Source of the DNA: a virus
DNA: 52,526 nt
IMG/VR virus record: IMGVR_UViG_3300046008_000572
Coordinates: 1-52,526 of that record
Strand: one strand, 5' to 3'
Below, piece after piece: positions 15,069-22,299 of this stretch. The notes under the pieces are model-generated. The model made no database searches, had not been told where the DNA came from, and saw only the letters and a program-made list of their open reading frames with translations. Position 1 is the first letter of the stretch, and the number at the start of each line of letters is the position of its first letter. Both the position numbers and the translations under genes were made by a program.

Positions 15069-15096
15069 ATTTTAAAGTAATTTGCGTTGTTGTCAA
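15069..15096 (-). promoter_or_regulatory. Sigma70-type promoter
   Basis: TTGACA, 16 bp, TAAAAT on the minus strand. It lies just after the stop codon of the gene upstream. The sequence TTGACAACAACGCAAATTAC is nearly repeated at the 21530 promoter. Confidence 0.75.
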
Positions 15097-15249
15097 TCAA
15101 ATCTTACGATTTTCTACAATCTCTAAAACTTCGTTCTCAGCCATTAGCCAATTTTCAACATCGGAATTGTCAGGAAACTGTGTTGAATAATAATGTGCAA
15201 GCCGTTCAATCATCGTTCTCACATCTTTTAAGCCATATTTGTTAGTCAT
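15097..15249 (-). CDS. Small hypothetical protein
   Basis: 50 residues, MTNKYGLKDVRTMIERLAHY, helical and acidic at the C-terminus. Start overlaps the upstream stop (TGATG), and its own stop is next to the following promoter's -35. No family recognised. Confidence 0.6.
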   Translation of the reverse strand: MTNKYGLKDVRTMIERLAHYYSTQFPDNSDVENWLMAENEVLEIVENRKI

Positions 15250-15818
15250 CACAAATCTCCTTTTAAAACATTGTTAAAGTATAACACTGTACCATTCGTA
15301 GTCCATGATGATTCTCCGTTAGCAAATACCAGAGCATTACCATTATCATCAATACCTGCAAAATGATAGTGTGTATAAGAATCAGTATTAGCGTGATATA
15401 CCGATACCTTATCATCCACTTTAAAATCAGCGTAAGGTGCGACTTCAACCAAATCTAAATACACATCAGCATCTTCTTTCCATTTACGACCATCTATAGT
15501 CCATTGTGTTATTTCACTATGCCCATCAACGATACCGATTACAGGTTTACCTAACTTATCACAAATAGCGATTAGTTCAACTGAACGCCCATCGTTTGTT
15601 TTATACTTCTTACCTAATTCTACTTTTTTCATTTTATACCCTCCAGTTAAATCTTTCATCGGACTCCATAATTCAATTTCATCTTCTCGATAAGCGCGTC
15701 CATCCGCACTAATATAGAACCCACACTCCTTATCAACTGATTTTATCGAGAACACTTCGTTTCTCGTACCTATCGTATTTTTGATAATAACTAAGTCATC
15801 ACGTTTAAATTTAAACAT
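15249..15818 (-). CDS. Two-part hypothetical protein with an internal start
   Basis: 189 residues from the ATG at 15818 (GGAG 7-8 nt upstream). Residues 1-62 (FKRDDLVIIKNTIGTRNEVF) look like a small KOW or SH3-like beta domain. An in-frame ATG at 15632 has GGAGG 7 nt upstream and would give a 127-residue second product starting MKKVELGKKYKTNDG, itself containing KVDDKVSVYHAN, another SH3-like strand set. Two proteins from one frame are plausible. The family is unknown to me. Confidence 0.65.
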   Translation of the reverse strand: MFKFKRDDLVIIKNTIGTRNEVFSIKSVDKECGFYISADGRAYREDEIELWSPMKDLTGGYKMKKVELGKKYKTNDGRSVELIAICDKLGKPVIGIVDGHSEITQWTIDGRKWKEDADVYLDLVEVAPYADFKVDDKVSVYHANTDSYTHYHFAGIDDNGNALVFANGESSWTTNGTVLYFNNVLKGDL

Positions 15819-16065
15819 CTTCTTTCTCCAACACAAACCATTCAATTTTATACTCGCGATTTTCATCCACCTCAAACGCATAAATGTTATTCGATAGCGT
15901 AATTCCACCAACATAATCAACGAATATAAATTCTCGTTCATCTTCATCAATATACAGATAACGTACCTCATAACCATTTATTTTAAGTACAAATCCTTCG
16001 GATATATAACCTTCATCGTCAGTACGCTCAATACATTTGAGCTTAAATTCTTCGTATTTATTCAT
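15811..16065 (-). CDS. Small acidic hypothetical protein
   Basis: 84 residues from the ATG at 16065, GAGG 6 nt upstream. Alternating charged and aromatic residues (EVRYLYIDEDEREFIFVDYV) suggest a small beta fold. Overlaps both neighbours by 8 bases. Function unknown. Confidence 0.6.
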   Translation of the reverse strand: MNKYEEFKLKCIERTDDEGYISEGFVLKINGYEVRYLYIDEDEREFIFVDYVGGITLSNNIYAFEVDENREYKIEWFVLEKEDV

Positions 16066-16303
16066 CTTCAACCTCGTTAAAAGTATTTTCTAAATCTAAG
16101 ATTCTTAGCACTGTGCGAGTATCTACACCTAACTCATCAATCATTCTACCCATACATTCTGTCAAGAATCTTATTTTCCAAGACTTCGTTTCACAGTATT
16201 TCATTCCTTCATCTAACAATTCTAGTGTTGTTAAAGTCTGCTTATATTCATCTGAACGACTCCAACTAGGAATGATTCTATGTAACTTTTTCATTTTATT
16301 CAT
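16058..16303 (-). CDS. Small helical hypothetical protein
   Basis: 81 residues from the ATG at 16303, which overlaps the ligase stop (TGATG). Mostly helical, with VDTRTVLRILDLEN near the end. No family recognised. Confidence 0.6.
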   Translation of the reverse strand: MNKMKKLHRIIPSWSRSDEYKQTLTTLELLDEGMKYCETKSWKIRFLTECMGRMIDELGVDTRTVLRILDLENTFNEVEDE

Positions 16304-17184
16304 CACATATCATCCTCGTGGCGGAATCCGATAAAAGTGGGCAATCTTGGCTTGCTAACAACACCGATAGGAAAATGTTTATAGGTAATTATTTTACCAA
16401 CATAATCATCTTGATTATTCCAAATTTCTTGACGTAATTCATCATTAAAACCAGAACCAATACTAAATTCAACACCTGTTACGATATCCATCACATTAAC
16501 AGCTCCTAATGTACCTGTCGGAACTAACCCTGCTTTGCTCGAACTTCTTGCTGTCGCACCAACTTCGTTTGTAAAGGATAGATTTTGATTTGTCATTTTT
16601 TCTTCAAATCCGACAACAATACACTCATCTTGCGCGAATCGTTTTAGCTTCATCAAATAACCTTCTTTAATGGTACTGCGACCTTGTTTGTAACCGTCTT
16701 TGCAACGTATCATAATCCCTTCATAACCGCACGATAAGGCACGTTCTTCTAAACTTAATACATCTGCTAGGGAGTCACAGGTTTCATTGTACACGGGTTT
16801 AATTTCAGGGTGAATAAAAGCTAACGAATCTATGTTATTTAACTTTAATTTTCTAGTACCTTCAGTAATCATATCGAACACATGGAAGGTGACACCTGCT
16901 GTTGAACCCTTAATTGTCATCACTTGACTTGTAGTCAGGTTAAACACATCTTCAGCGTTAGGTTGTCCCACAATCAATTCTCCATCTAATCCGTTGAATT
17001 CAGGTCTACCGAATTTTGCTTGAATTGCTAGGTTTGGAATAGGTTTCATACTTCGACTCATACAAACTGAATCAATCACAATCATCCGCACTCCATCGAG
17101 CTTTAAGCTCACTTCACATGGGAACTTTACATCTTTCCCTACATCTTTGATAGTTGCAGCTAACATTGGTTTAAATGGTTTCAT
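16303..17184 (-). CDS. ATP-dependent DNA ligase
   Basis: Seals nicks during phage replication. 293 residues, short but within the range of small phage and bacterial ATP ligases. The adenylated lysine is Lys28 in KLDGVR (motif I). Motif III is LDGELI, motif IV GYEGIMIR and motif V LMKLKRF. The C-terminal part (GAVNVMDIVTGVEFSIGSGF, then IITYKHFPIG) fits the OB domain. It overlaps small genes at both ends and is in the middle of the minus-strand DNA-metabolism set. Confidence 0.95.
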   Translation of the reverse strand: MKPFKPMLAATIKDVGKDVKFPCEVSLKLDGVRMIVIDSVCMSRSMKPIPNLAIQAKFGRPEFNGLDGELIVGQPNAEDVFNLTTSQVMTIKGSTAGVTFHVFDMITEGTRKLKLNNIDSLAFIHPEIKPVYNETCDSLADVLSLEERALSCGYEGIMIRCKDGYKQGRSTIKEGYLMKLKRFAQDECIVVGFEEKMTNQNLSFTNEVGATARSSSKAGLVPTGTLGAVNVMDIVTGVEFSIGSGFNDELRQEIWNNQDDYVGKIITYKHFPIGVVSKPRLPTFIGFRHEDDM

Positions 17185-17474
17185 ATCACACCTCTAATTA
17201 GTCTAGGTTTCTGTGTTTTCAAAAATTCAATTTTATCAGTTATCAATTCAATATCACGTTCATAATGCGCGATTAACGATTCGTTTAATTCCGATAAGAA
17301 CTTTTCAGCATCGTTATAGTTATCGAACATTCGCATCTGCAATAGGTTCTGTAATTCAAAATCAACGAATTTACGGTTGATATTATCCGCTTGTTCTTCT
17401 GTTACTACAATTTCTTTTATTTCGTTCAACCTATGGTGTACAAAGTAAATACAATCTCCCGTTTTAACACTCAT
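17181..17474 (-). CDS. Hypothetical protein upstream of ligase
   Basis: 97 residues. A beta-like N-terminus (VKTGDCIYFVHHRLNEIKEIVV) is followed by a long helical stretch (LSELNESLIAHYERDIELI). Overlaps the ligase start by 4 bases (ATGA-type), so the two are likely co-translated. Function unknown. Confidence 0.6.
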   Translation of the reverse strand: MSVKTGDCIYFVHHRLNEIKEIVVTEEQADNINRKFVDFELQNLLQMRMFDNYNDAEKFLSELNESLIAHYERDIELITDKIEFLKTQKPRLIRGVI

Positions 17475-17776
17475 AACCCACCTCTAATTACTTGTAACGC
17501 CAATGTGTTGGAAAATGGATGTTCTAATGTATCCACATCTTTACGTTTACAGTATCTCACCTGTTTCTTGTGATTAGAATAATCATCATCTAAAATGTGT
17601 TGTACCTGTGCTTGAATGTACAGATTCGTTTTGTGACATCCGACCTTCAATAGTCCGATTGGAATCACTTTTGCTTTACGAAGTCTACCTCTGAGTGTTT
17701 CCGTTAACGCACCTGTGATACTGACGATTTCTTTCATGGATACTGTGCCTTCGGGCTTTTCAATATAAATTATCAT
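17471..17776 (-). CDS. Putative helix-turn-helix protein
   Basis: 101 residues. TVSMKEIVSITGALTETLRG then RLRKAKVIPIGLLKVGC resembles a DNA-binding helix-turn-helix. AAGGAG lies 8-9 nt upstream, just after a pseudoknot. DNA binding is inferred. It overlaps the next gene. Confidence 0.55.
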   Translation of the reverse strand: MIIYIEKPEGTVSMKEIVSITGALTETLRGRLRKAKVIPIGLLKVGCHKTNLYIQAQVQHILDDDYSNHKKQVRYCKRKDVDTLEHPFSNTLALQVIRGGL

Positions 17777-17800
17777 TTCAAATTCTCCTTACGATAGTTT

Positions 17801-17831
17801 GGGAGTTTTGGTCGGACTCCCGTGAACCGAT
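17801..17831 (-). promoter_or_regulatory. H-type pseudoknot upstream of the ligase unit
   Basis: Minus-strand order: TCGG, TTCAC, GGGAGT, CCGA, CCAAA, ACTCCC. Stems TCGG/CCGA and GGGAGT/ACTCCC interleave. The element at 21108 has the same first stem, but its second stem is GAAAGT/ACTTTC, so base changes keep the pairing. Confidence 0.7.
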
Positions 17832-17840
17832 ATTTAAGAA

Positions 17841-18548
17841 TTATTCTACTGTTACGATAGTCATTTCATCTAGTTTTCGTTTCTTCCAATATGATTTAGC
17901 AGCGGCGGATAATTTAGCTTTATGTTCATCTGGTATAACACGACCTTTTTTAGATGCTGACATTTTAGCTTTGGATTCTTCAGAATAGACTTTTCCAGTT
18001 TGAGCTGCGGCTAACTTTGCTCGATGTTCTTCAGACTTAACCCTTCCAATAGCAGCAGCTTTAATTTTAGCTTTTGTTTCATCGGATATAGCATTGCCTT
18101 TATGTGATGTAGATAGCTTTTCCCTTGTTTCTTCAGAAATAACTCTACCTGTGGCAGCTACCGAGATTTTAGCTCTGGTTTCATCAGACCGAATCTTACC
18201 CGTGTTTGCAACAGACAGTTTAATTCTAGTTTCTTCGGATGTAATATATCCTGATGCTCCTTCTCCTCCATCTGTCATATTGGTAAGTTTCACACCGCCA
18301 TTTCTTAAAGCAGCTATCATTTTAACCTCTAAATCTAAAGCGTGTTGTTCAGACCTACATAACATTGAACGAACAATGATATTTTCTTTTCCGTATTTAT
18401 TTACTATATTTGTGTGATATTTGTTTTTTCGTGAAATCAACTTAACTCTTTTTAAAAGTCCCTTACCGACATAAAATGGAGGCTCTCCTTCGAGAGAATG
18501 TGTATAAACATAAAAATCTTTTTCTTTTAATTTTACTTCTTTTGTCAT
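17841..18548 (-). CDS. GIY-YIG homing endonuclease with NUMOD3 repeats
   Basis: 235 residues. The GIY-YIG core is FYVYTH (12-17) and FYVGKG (25-30), with Arg in KRVKLISRK and the EVKMIAALRNGG glutamate region. From about residue 100, six tandem NUMOD3-like repeats of about 17 residues (SEETRIKLSVANTGKIRSDE and variants) should track along DNA. It sits in front of the ligase unit's pseudoknot and has its own promoter and a structured leader. Confidence 0.92.
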   Translation of the reverse strand: MTKEVKLKEKDFYVYTHSLEGEPPFYVGKGLLKRVKLISRKNKYHTNIVNKYGKENIIVRSMLCRSEQHALDLEVKMIAALRNGGVKLTNMTDGGEGASGYITSEETRIKLSVANTGKIRSDETRAKISVAATGRVISEETREKLSTSHKGNAISDETKAKIKAAAIGRVKSEEHRAKLAAAQTGKVYSEESKAKMSASKKGRVIPDEHKAKLSAAAKSYWKKRKLDEMTIVTVE

Positions 18549-18564
18549 AATTTGTGAATCCTTA

Positions 18565-18647
18565 TAGTAATTGGATAATGTGAATAGTGGATACTAAATG
18601 CAGAAACCTTACTAAAGGGCTTATCGGTAGCGAACCTATCTGCATTT
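18565..18647 (-). promoter_or_regulatory. Structured leader of the second GIY-YIG gene with ribosome-site pairing
   Basis: AAATGCAGA (18647-18639) and TCTGCATTT (18604-18596) form a 9-bp stem holding a small hairpin (GTTCG...CGA). The free loop CCTTTAGTAA can pair with TTACTA-T-AAGG (18570 downward), which contains the ribosome site, with one bulged T. The HNH leader at 34453-34539 has the same pairing and the same bulge with a compensating base change. Confidence 0.65.
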
Positions 18648-18651
18648 AACT

Positions 18652-18680
18652 ATCGTATCACATAATTACCATAAAGTAAA
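18652..18680 (-). promoter_or_regulatory. Promoter for the second GIY-YIG gene
   Basis: TTTACT, 17 bp, TACGAT on the minus strand, ending 5 nt before the leader stem. Confidence 0.45.
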
Positions 18681-18688
18681 CTTAATAA

Positions 18689-19006
18689 TCAAATCTCTCG
18701 GTATTTATTTTTAACATCCATGTGTTCGGAGAGTAATTCTTGGTCACACTCCCATATTGCTTCAAACTTATCAAGTAATTTCTCAATGGAGAATGGTTTA
18801 ACAGATTTACCTTCTACCACAAGATAATAGCCTTCTCGTAGAATAGTTGAGAAGTTACCGCTTCGCTTAGTCAATCTAATCTGATACTCAGGTAGATAAC
18901 ACACAGAGAATTCATCACCGACTAATTTCAATACTTCATCCACATTAGTTCCTGTAAATTTTACTGCGTTATAAACAGGTTCTTTTTTCTTTCTCAATTG
19001 CATCAT
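18689..19006 (-). CDS. Phage PGDYG-like protein
   Basis: 105 residues. KKKEPVYNAVKFTGTNVDEV and LREGYYLVVEGKSVKPFSIE match the pattern of a widespread small phage protein whose N-terminus reads ...VxAVxFTG... and which carries a GDYLV-like centre. Its function is not known. Preceded by a hairpin-pseudoknot and CTGGAG. Confidence 0.65.
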   Translation of the reverse strand: MMQLRKKKEPVYNAVKFTGTNVDEVLKLVGDEFSVCYLPEYQIRLTKRSGNFSTILREGYYLVVEGKSVKPFSIEKLLDKFEAIWECDQELLSEHMDVKNKYREI

Positions 19007-19013
19007 TTTTGTT

Positions 19014-19065
19014 CTCCAGTAGGTCTATTTTGAACGATAGTCGAGTAACCTAACCAAACTATCGT
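19014..19065 (-). promoter_or_regulatory. Pseudoknot touching the ribosome site
   Basis: ACGATAGT (19065-19058) and ACTATCGT (19041-19034) form an 8-bp stem. Loop bases TAGGT (19052-19048) match ACCTA (19024-19020), which abuts the ribosome site CTGGAG. I see no promoter directly upstream, so it may act within a longer transcript. Confidence 0.5.
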
Positions 19066-19075
19066 CTAATTTTAT

Positions 19076-19390
19076 TTAAGCGTGTGAGAGTGCGTTTACA
19101 CGCAAATTTAGAAGGTTAGTTAGAGAAGTTTTAACTTCTTCATACTCAGTTTCCGATAACCCTTCTGAATCCGATAAAGTTTCTAAACTAACGAGTGTTT
19201 GAATCGTTCTAACGGATAAGACCTCTAACTCAGAAGATTGTTCTGTTAATGAGCAGGTTGCGATACGGTATAACTGATACCAGTAAGAAGAACCTGATAG
19301 CTGAACTACTTCTTGTAAACGTGAGAACTGTGTGTCGACTTCAAACAAGTTTGAAAGACACATTGATAGGATTTGTTGTGATGTTTTCAT
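19076..19390 (-). CDS. Helical hypothetical protein
   Basis: 104 residues rich in Ser, Leu and Glu (TIQTLVSLETLSDSEGLSET). AAGGAG precedes the ATG by 11 nt and a promoter lies 40 nt upstream. No family recognised. Confidence 0.6.
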   Translation of the reverse strand: MKTSQQILSMCLSNLFEVDTQFSRLQEVVQLSGSSYWYQLYRIATCSLTEQSSELEVLSVRTIQTLVSLETLSDSEGLSETEYEEVKTSLTNLLNLRVNALSHA

Positions 19391-19430
19391 TTGCGGAAAC
19401 TCCTTTTGTAATTAAATTTAAAGCGTAATT

Positions 19431-19459
19431 AGTATAAATCTACTTTGTGATGATGTCAA
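19431..19459 (-). promoter_or_regulatory. Sigma70-type promoter
   Basis: TTGACA, 17 bp, TATACT on the minus strand. The -35 overlaps the stop of the 40-residue gene upstream. No hairpin is seen in this leader. Confidence 0.75.
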
Positions 19460-19578
19460 TCATAATCAATACCGTATTTTTCTTCTAACTGACGTTTGTA
19501 CGCGATTTCTTGCGGCTCTAAGAACTCATCATCAGTATTGAGGATTGAATCTTCAAATAAGGCTTCTTCGTCGTTCAT
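19456..19578 (-). CDS. 40-residue acidic peptide
   Basis: MNDEEALFEDSILNTDDEFL, strongly acidic. The start overlaps the upstream stop (TAATG), and GGAG lies 8 nt upstream. Its end forms part of the next promoter. Function unknown. Confidence 0.55.
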   Translation of the reverse strand: MNDEEALFEDSILNTDDEFLEPQEIAYKRQLEEKYGIDYD

Positions 19579-19940
19579 TACATTTCTCCATCTAAATACG
19601 ATTCTAATTCGATAAGTTTTAACTGCAACTTAGCTATTTTATTGTTCAAAGCAATCTTCAATCGTTTCATATCCTCATCACTAGAATACTCAGTCCATTC
19701 AACACAAACAGTATCGCCGTATTGTTTAAGTGTTGCTGTAGGATATTCACAATTGATTTTATTCAATCTTTCTAGCAAATCAGCTAAAGGTAAATCGTCA
19801 TCTAAAAGAAATAAATTCAGATAAGACTTACTGCTTTCTCGATAACCATCCTCGTATCTCTCTAATGTATTCAAAGCAATTGTCAAATCTGACTTTACTG
19901 CTTTTATTGCATACACTACTACTTCTTTCACTTCTGACAT
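19578..19940 (-). CDS. Helical hypothetical protein
   Basis: 120 residues, helical, with a central LLDDDLPLADLLERLNK and C-terminal LNNKIAKLQLKLIELESYL, probably a coiled coil. The ATG overlaps the upstream stop (TAATG). No family recognised. Confidence 0.6.
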   Translation of the reverse strand: MSEVKEVVVYAIKAVKSDLTIALNTLERYEDGYRESSKSYLNLFLLDDDLPLADLLERLNKINCEYPTATLKQYGDTVCVEWTEYSSDEDMKRLKIALNNKIAKLQLKLIELESYLDGEM

Positions 19941-20431
19941 TAGCGTTCTCCAATTACGGTTTCATAGTCTAAATCGTTACCGAAGTCTTCGACTTCGCAA
20001 CTATCAATCACAAATTCGATTACATCTTGAATAATCTCATCTGTAACATTACTTGAATCAATCACAGTGATGTCAGGCGAGTAAGTAATTGGTTCATCCC
20101 AATCACCACCACCGTATTCTTCCATATCAATACCGAGTTTAATGTGACCCACGATGTCAGATTCATTATCGAAGATAACCGCTACGCGTTTAACGAAATC
20201 AAATCGTTCAAAATGTAACTTAAAGTAATTTCTTATTTCACTTTCTACTGTGTGCCATGCCTGATTATCTAGTGAAATATCTGTCACAATGACGACCTGT
20301 AAATCGGAATCAGTTTGATAGTATTCTTGTAATGTGTCAGTAGCTAGATAATGTACAAATCTAACGTAGCTTTCGTTTAAAGCTGATTCGATAATGTCGT
20401 TTAGACCTTGTCTTGCGTAAATAGTTTTCAT
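19940..20431 (-). CDS. Acidic hypothetical protein
   Basis: 163 residues, very acidic in the C-terminal half (DMEEYGGGDWDEP, VIDSCEVEDFGNDLDYE). Part of a four-gene overlapping unit transcribed from the 21177 promoter. The acidic nature might suggest a DNA mimic, but that is speculation. Confidence 0.6.
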   Translation of the reverse strand: MKTIYARQGLNDIIESALNESYVRFVHYLATDTLQEYYQTDSDLQVVIVTDISLDNQAWHTVESEIRNYFKLHFERFDFVKRVAVIFDNESDIVGHIKLGIDMEEYGGGDWDEPITYSPDITVIDSSNVTDEIIQDVIEFVIDSCEVEDFGNDLDYETVIGER

Positions 20432-20436
20432 TTCAT

Positions 20437-20796
20437 TTATCCTTTGCGTCTTATTAAAATTAAATCGTTAATGTTTCTGTTAAATCCATCAGCAGCAGTT
20501 GTTTTGTACTGACCTTCAATACCCCATGGAGCTACTGTAATTATTTCAAGTTCGATGGAAGGATTGTTTATATCCGCTACAATATCCCCTTCATTCAATT
20601 CTGTACATCTTTTAAACTCAGCTCTGGCTTGTCTGCGTTTCGCTTCATCATCGAGTTGTTTTACGAGTCTAGCGACAGCCTTTAATTGTGTTAAATCTGT
20701 ACCATGATGAGATATTATCATTTTAGCTAATTTTAGCGATTCATCACAGTAATCACGGAATAATTCTACATCAGATAGTTTTTTAATTGATTTCAT
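20437..20796 (-). CDS. Hypothetical protein with SH3-like C-terminus
   Basis: 119 residues. The N-terminal half is helical (LSDVELFRDYCDESLKLAKM, LVKQLDDEAKRRQARAEFKR). The C-terminal half (ELNEGDIVADINNPSIELEI) looks like a small beta barrel. Start overlaps the upstream stop. Function unknown. Confidence 0.6.
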   Translation of the reverse strand: MKSIKKLSDVELFRDYCDESLKLAKMIISHHGTDLTQLKAVARLVKQLDDEAKRRQARAEFKRCTELNEGDIVADINNPSIELEIITVAPWGIEGQYKTTAADGFNRNINDLILIRRKG

Positions 20797-21083
20797 TATA
20801 GTTCCCCTAAAATATACAACAAAATGTCTTTATCCACAAATTCATGTCTATCGAAAGACCGTTCTTTCAACTCGCAATCCTGTAAATCGTCGAATAAGAA
20901 ACATCCATCTGTCATACGAATACGGATGTTATCTTCTGTGTATCTGTCTTTAAGAAATAGTAACACAGATTCTTTATCTTCGATACGAAGTGCGTCAAAC
21001 TTAGCTTTTGAATCTAAGATGTTTGAAGGTCTTTCTTGTGATACGATAACGTCGTCGTTATCGCGGAATTGAATTGTTTTCAT
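20796..21083 (-). CDS. Hypothetical protein
   Basis: 95 residues from the ATG at 21083, GAG 7-10 nt upstream; a longer frame reaches 21095. It begins MKTIQFRDNDDVIVSQERPS and has mixed alpha/beta character. First gene after the promoter at 21149-21177 and its pseudoknot. No family recognised. Confidence 0.6.
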   Translation of the reverse strand: MKTIQFRDNDDVIVSQERPSNILDSKAKFDALRIEDKESVLLFLKDRYTEDNIRIRMTDGCFLFDDLQDCELKERSFDRHEFVDKDILLYILGEL

Positions 21084-21107
21084 GGTATTTCTCACTTTAA
21101 AATTGAG

Positions 21108-21137
21108 GAAAGTTTTATTCGGACTTTCTGAAACCGA
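21108..21137 (-). promoter_or_regulatory. H-type pseudoknot in leader
   Basis: Minus-strand order: TCGG, TTTCA, GAAAGT, CCGA, ATAAA, ACTTTC. Stems TCGG/CCGA and GAAAGT/ACTTTC interleave. It begins about 12 nt after the -10, so near the 5' end of the transcript. Confidence 0.7.
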
Positions 21138-21148
21138 TGTGTCATTCT

Positions 21149-21177
21149 ACTTTAATGTTTATCTAAGTCGGTGTCAA
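21149..21177 (-). promoter_or_regulatory. Sigma70-type promoter
   Basis: TTGACA, 17 bp, TAAAGT on the minus strand. Confidence 0.65.
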
Positions 21178-21181
21178 CTGA

Positions 21182-21421
21182 TTAAGACCATTTATTTTTA
21201 ACTAAATCTAAAACAGCGACATTACGTTGCATTTTGTATCTGAAGTGTAGGTGAGTAATACCGTTTTCAATCAACGATTGTGTTTGTTCGTTGTTCACAA
21301 AACCACCTAAGCGAAAGTCTTGAATTAGGAAATCTTTTTGTTCGTTCCAAGCTAAAGTTACTTCTTTTTTAGATTTGAAATCTCTACCGTAAGCTGGAAC
21401 TACTGTGATTGCGTTGTACAT
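21182..21421 (-). CDS. Conserved phage protein
   Basis: 79 residues. VVPAYGRDFKSKKEVTLAWN and FLIQDF match a small protein seen in many phages and plasmids (pattern V-P-x-Y-G-R-D-Y/F-K-S-K); its function is unknown. GAGA lies upstream of the ATG. Its own promoter and pseudoknot precede it. Confidence 0.65.
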   Translation of the reverse strand: MYNAITVVPAYGRDFKSKKEVTLAWNEQKDFLIQDFRLGGFVNNEQTQSLIENGITHLHFRYKMQRNVAVLDLVKNKWS

Positions 21422-21455
21422 GATAATTCTCTCTGTTAAAATTGATTTAATAAAA

Positions 21456-21491
21456 CCACTTCTTTTTGTGAAGGTAGAAGTGGAGAACCTT
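21456..21491 (-). promoter_or_regulatory. H-type pseudoknot in leader, best stems of the family
   Basis: Minus-strand order: AAGGT, TCT, CCACTTCT, ACCTT, CACAAAA, AGAAGTGG. A 5-bp stem AAGGT/ACCTT interleaves with an 8-bp stem CCACTTCT/AGAAGTGG, then TTTTATT. Loop 3 is A-rich, as expected for an H-type pseudoknot. Confidence 0.75.
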
Positions 21492-21502
21492 TGTTGCTGC
21501 GT

Positions 21503-21530
21503 ATTTTAGAGTAATTTACGTTGGTGTCAA
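21503..21530 (-). promoter_or_regulatory. Sigma70-type promoter
   Basis: TTGACA, 16 bp, TAAAAT on the minus strand. The spacer CCAACGTAAATTACTC is nearly the same as at 15075-15090. Confidence 0.75.
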
Positions 21531-21549
21531 TACCTAAATGCAAATAAAT

Positions 21550-21900
21550 TTATTTTAATTCTAATTCATACAATTCCTTTTGTTCACATTCAAGTATTTG
21601 TTGTAGCTGTATCAGGCGTGATTCATACTCTGCATCGGATTCACAGGTGCTGTATTTAACGTAATCTCCTTCATCCCAGTTTGATTCTATTGTACTAACG
21701 GTTACGCCATCAGGTAGGTCTCGCTTGAATCGTTTTAATGTATCTATCGCTTCTTGGATAGTTAAACCGTAAAAGGAAGGCAAATCTTCATAAAGTGTAT
21801 ATTTTAATTTACCTTCTGATACCGCTAAATCGTAATTCTGCTTTGCTTTACGAACTTTTATAACTTGACGTATTATCATTTCGTTTAATTCTGTGTTCAT
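21550..21900 (-). CDS. Hypothetical protein
   Basis: 116 residues from the ATG at 21900 with AGGAG 8 nt upstream. Helical ends surround a DLPDGVTVSTIESNWDEGDY segment. The C-terminal ESRLIQLQQILECEQKELYE is probably coiled coil. Function unknown. Confidence 0.6.
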   Translation of the reverse strand: MNTELNEMIIRQVIKVRKAKQNYDLAVSEGKLKYTLYEDLPSFYGLTIQEAIDTLKRFKRDLPDGVTVSTIESNWDEGDYVKYSTCESDAEYESRLIQLQQILECEQKELYELELK

Positions 21901-21950
21901 TTGAAATACTCCTAAATTGGAAAGTTGGATTTTGAAAAATGTTTTGGAAA

Positions 21951-21979
21951 TCACTTTTTGAGTAGAAGTGAGAAACTAC
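21951..21979 (-). promoter_or_regulatory. H-type pseudoknot between genes
   Basis: Minus-strand order: GTAG, TTTC, TCACTT, CTAC, TCAAA, AAGTGA. Stems GTAG/CTAC and TCACTT/AAGTGA interleave. There is no clear promoter just upstream, so this member sits between genes rather than at a 5' end. Confidence 0.65.
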
Positions 21980-21986
21980 CTTTAAT

Positions 21987-22298
21987 TTAAATAATGTTGT
22001 ACAACTGATTCATTGCGTTATCGTAAGGTTCACTTGACGTAATCGCTAAATAGAGCTTCCTTGCTTCAAAGTAGAGTTTAGATTCTAAAGGTTTCTCAGA
22101 ATTCATAATAGCGTCTAATGCAACATAAATGTGCTTCTTGTGAGATAGTGTATCGTTGCAATAATACAGTACCGCTAACACTTCAGTTAATCCCAATACT
22201 TCAGGGTAGACGTAAACGTCTGTTTTCGACATTAATACTCTAAGTTTGTATTTAGGTGTACGTTTTCTGCTTTCAAAATCAATTGCAATGTATTCCAT
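21987..22298 (-). CDS. Hypothetical protein
   Basis: 103 residues from the ATG at 22298 (MEYIAIDFESRKRTPK), GGAG 6 nt upstream, directly after the primase-helicase gene. Middle part YVYPEVLGLTEVLAVLYYCN is hydrophobic; the C-terminus is helical. No family recognised. Confidence 0.6.
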   Translation of the reverse strand: MEYIAIDFESRKRTPKYKLRVLMSKTDVYVYPEVLGLTEVLAVLYYCNDTLSHKKHIYVALDAIMNSEKPLESKLYFEARKLYLAITSSEPYDNAMNQLYNII

Positions 22299-22299
22299 T

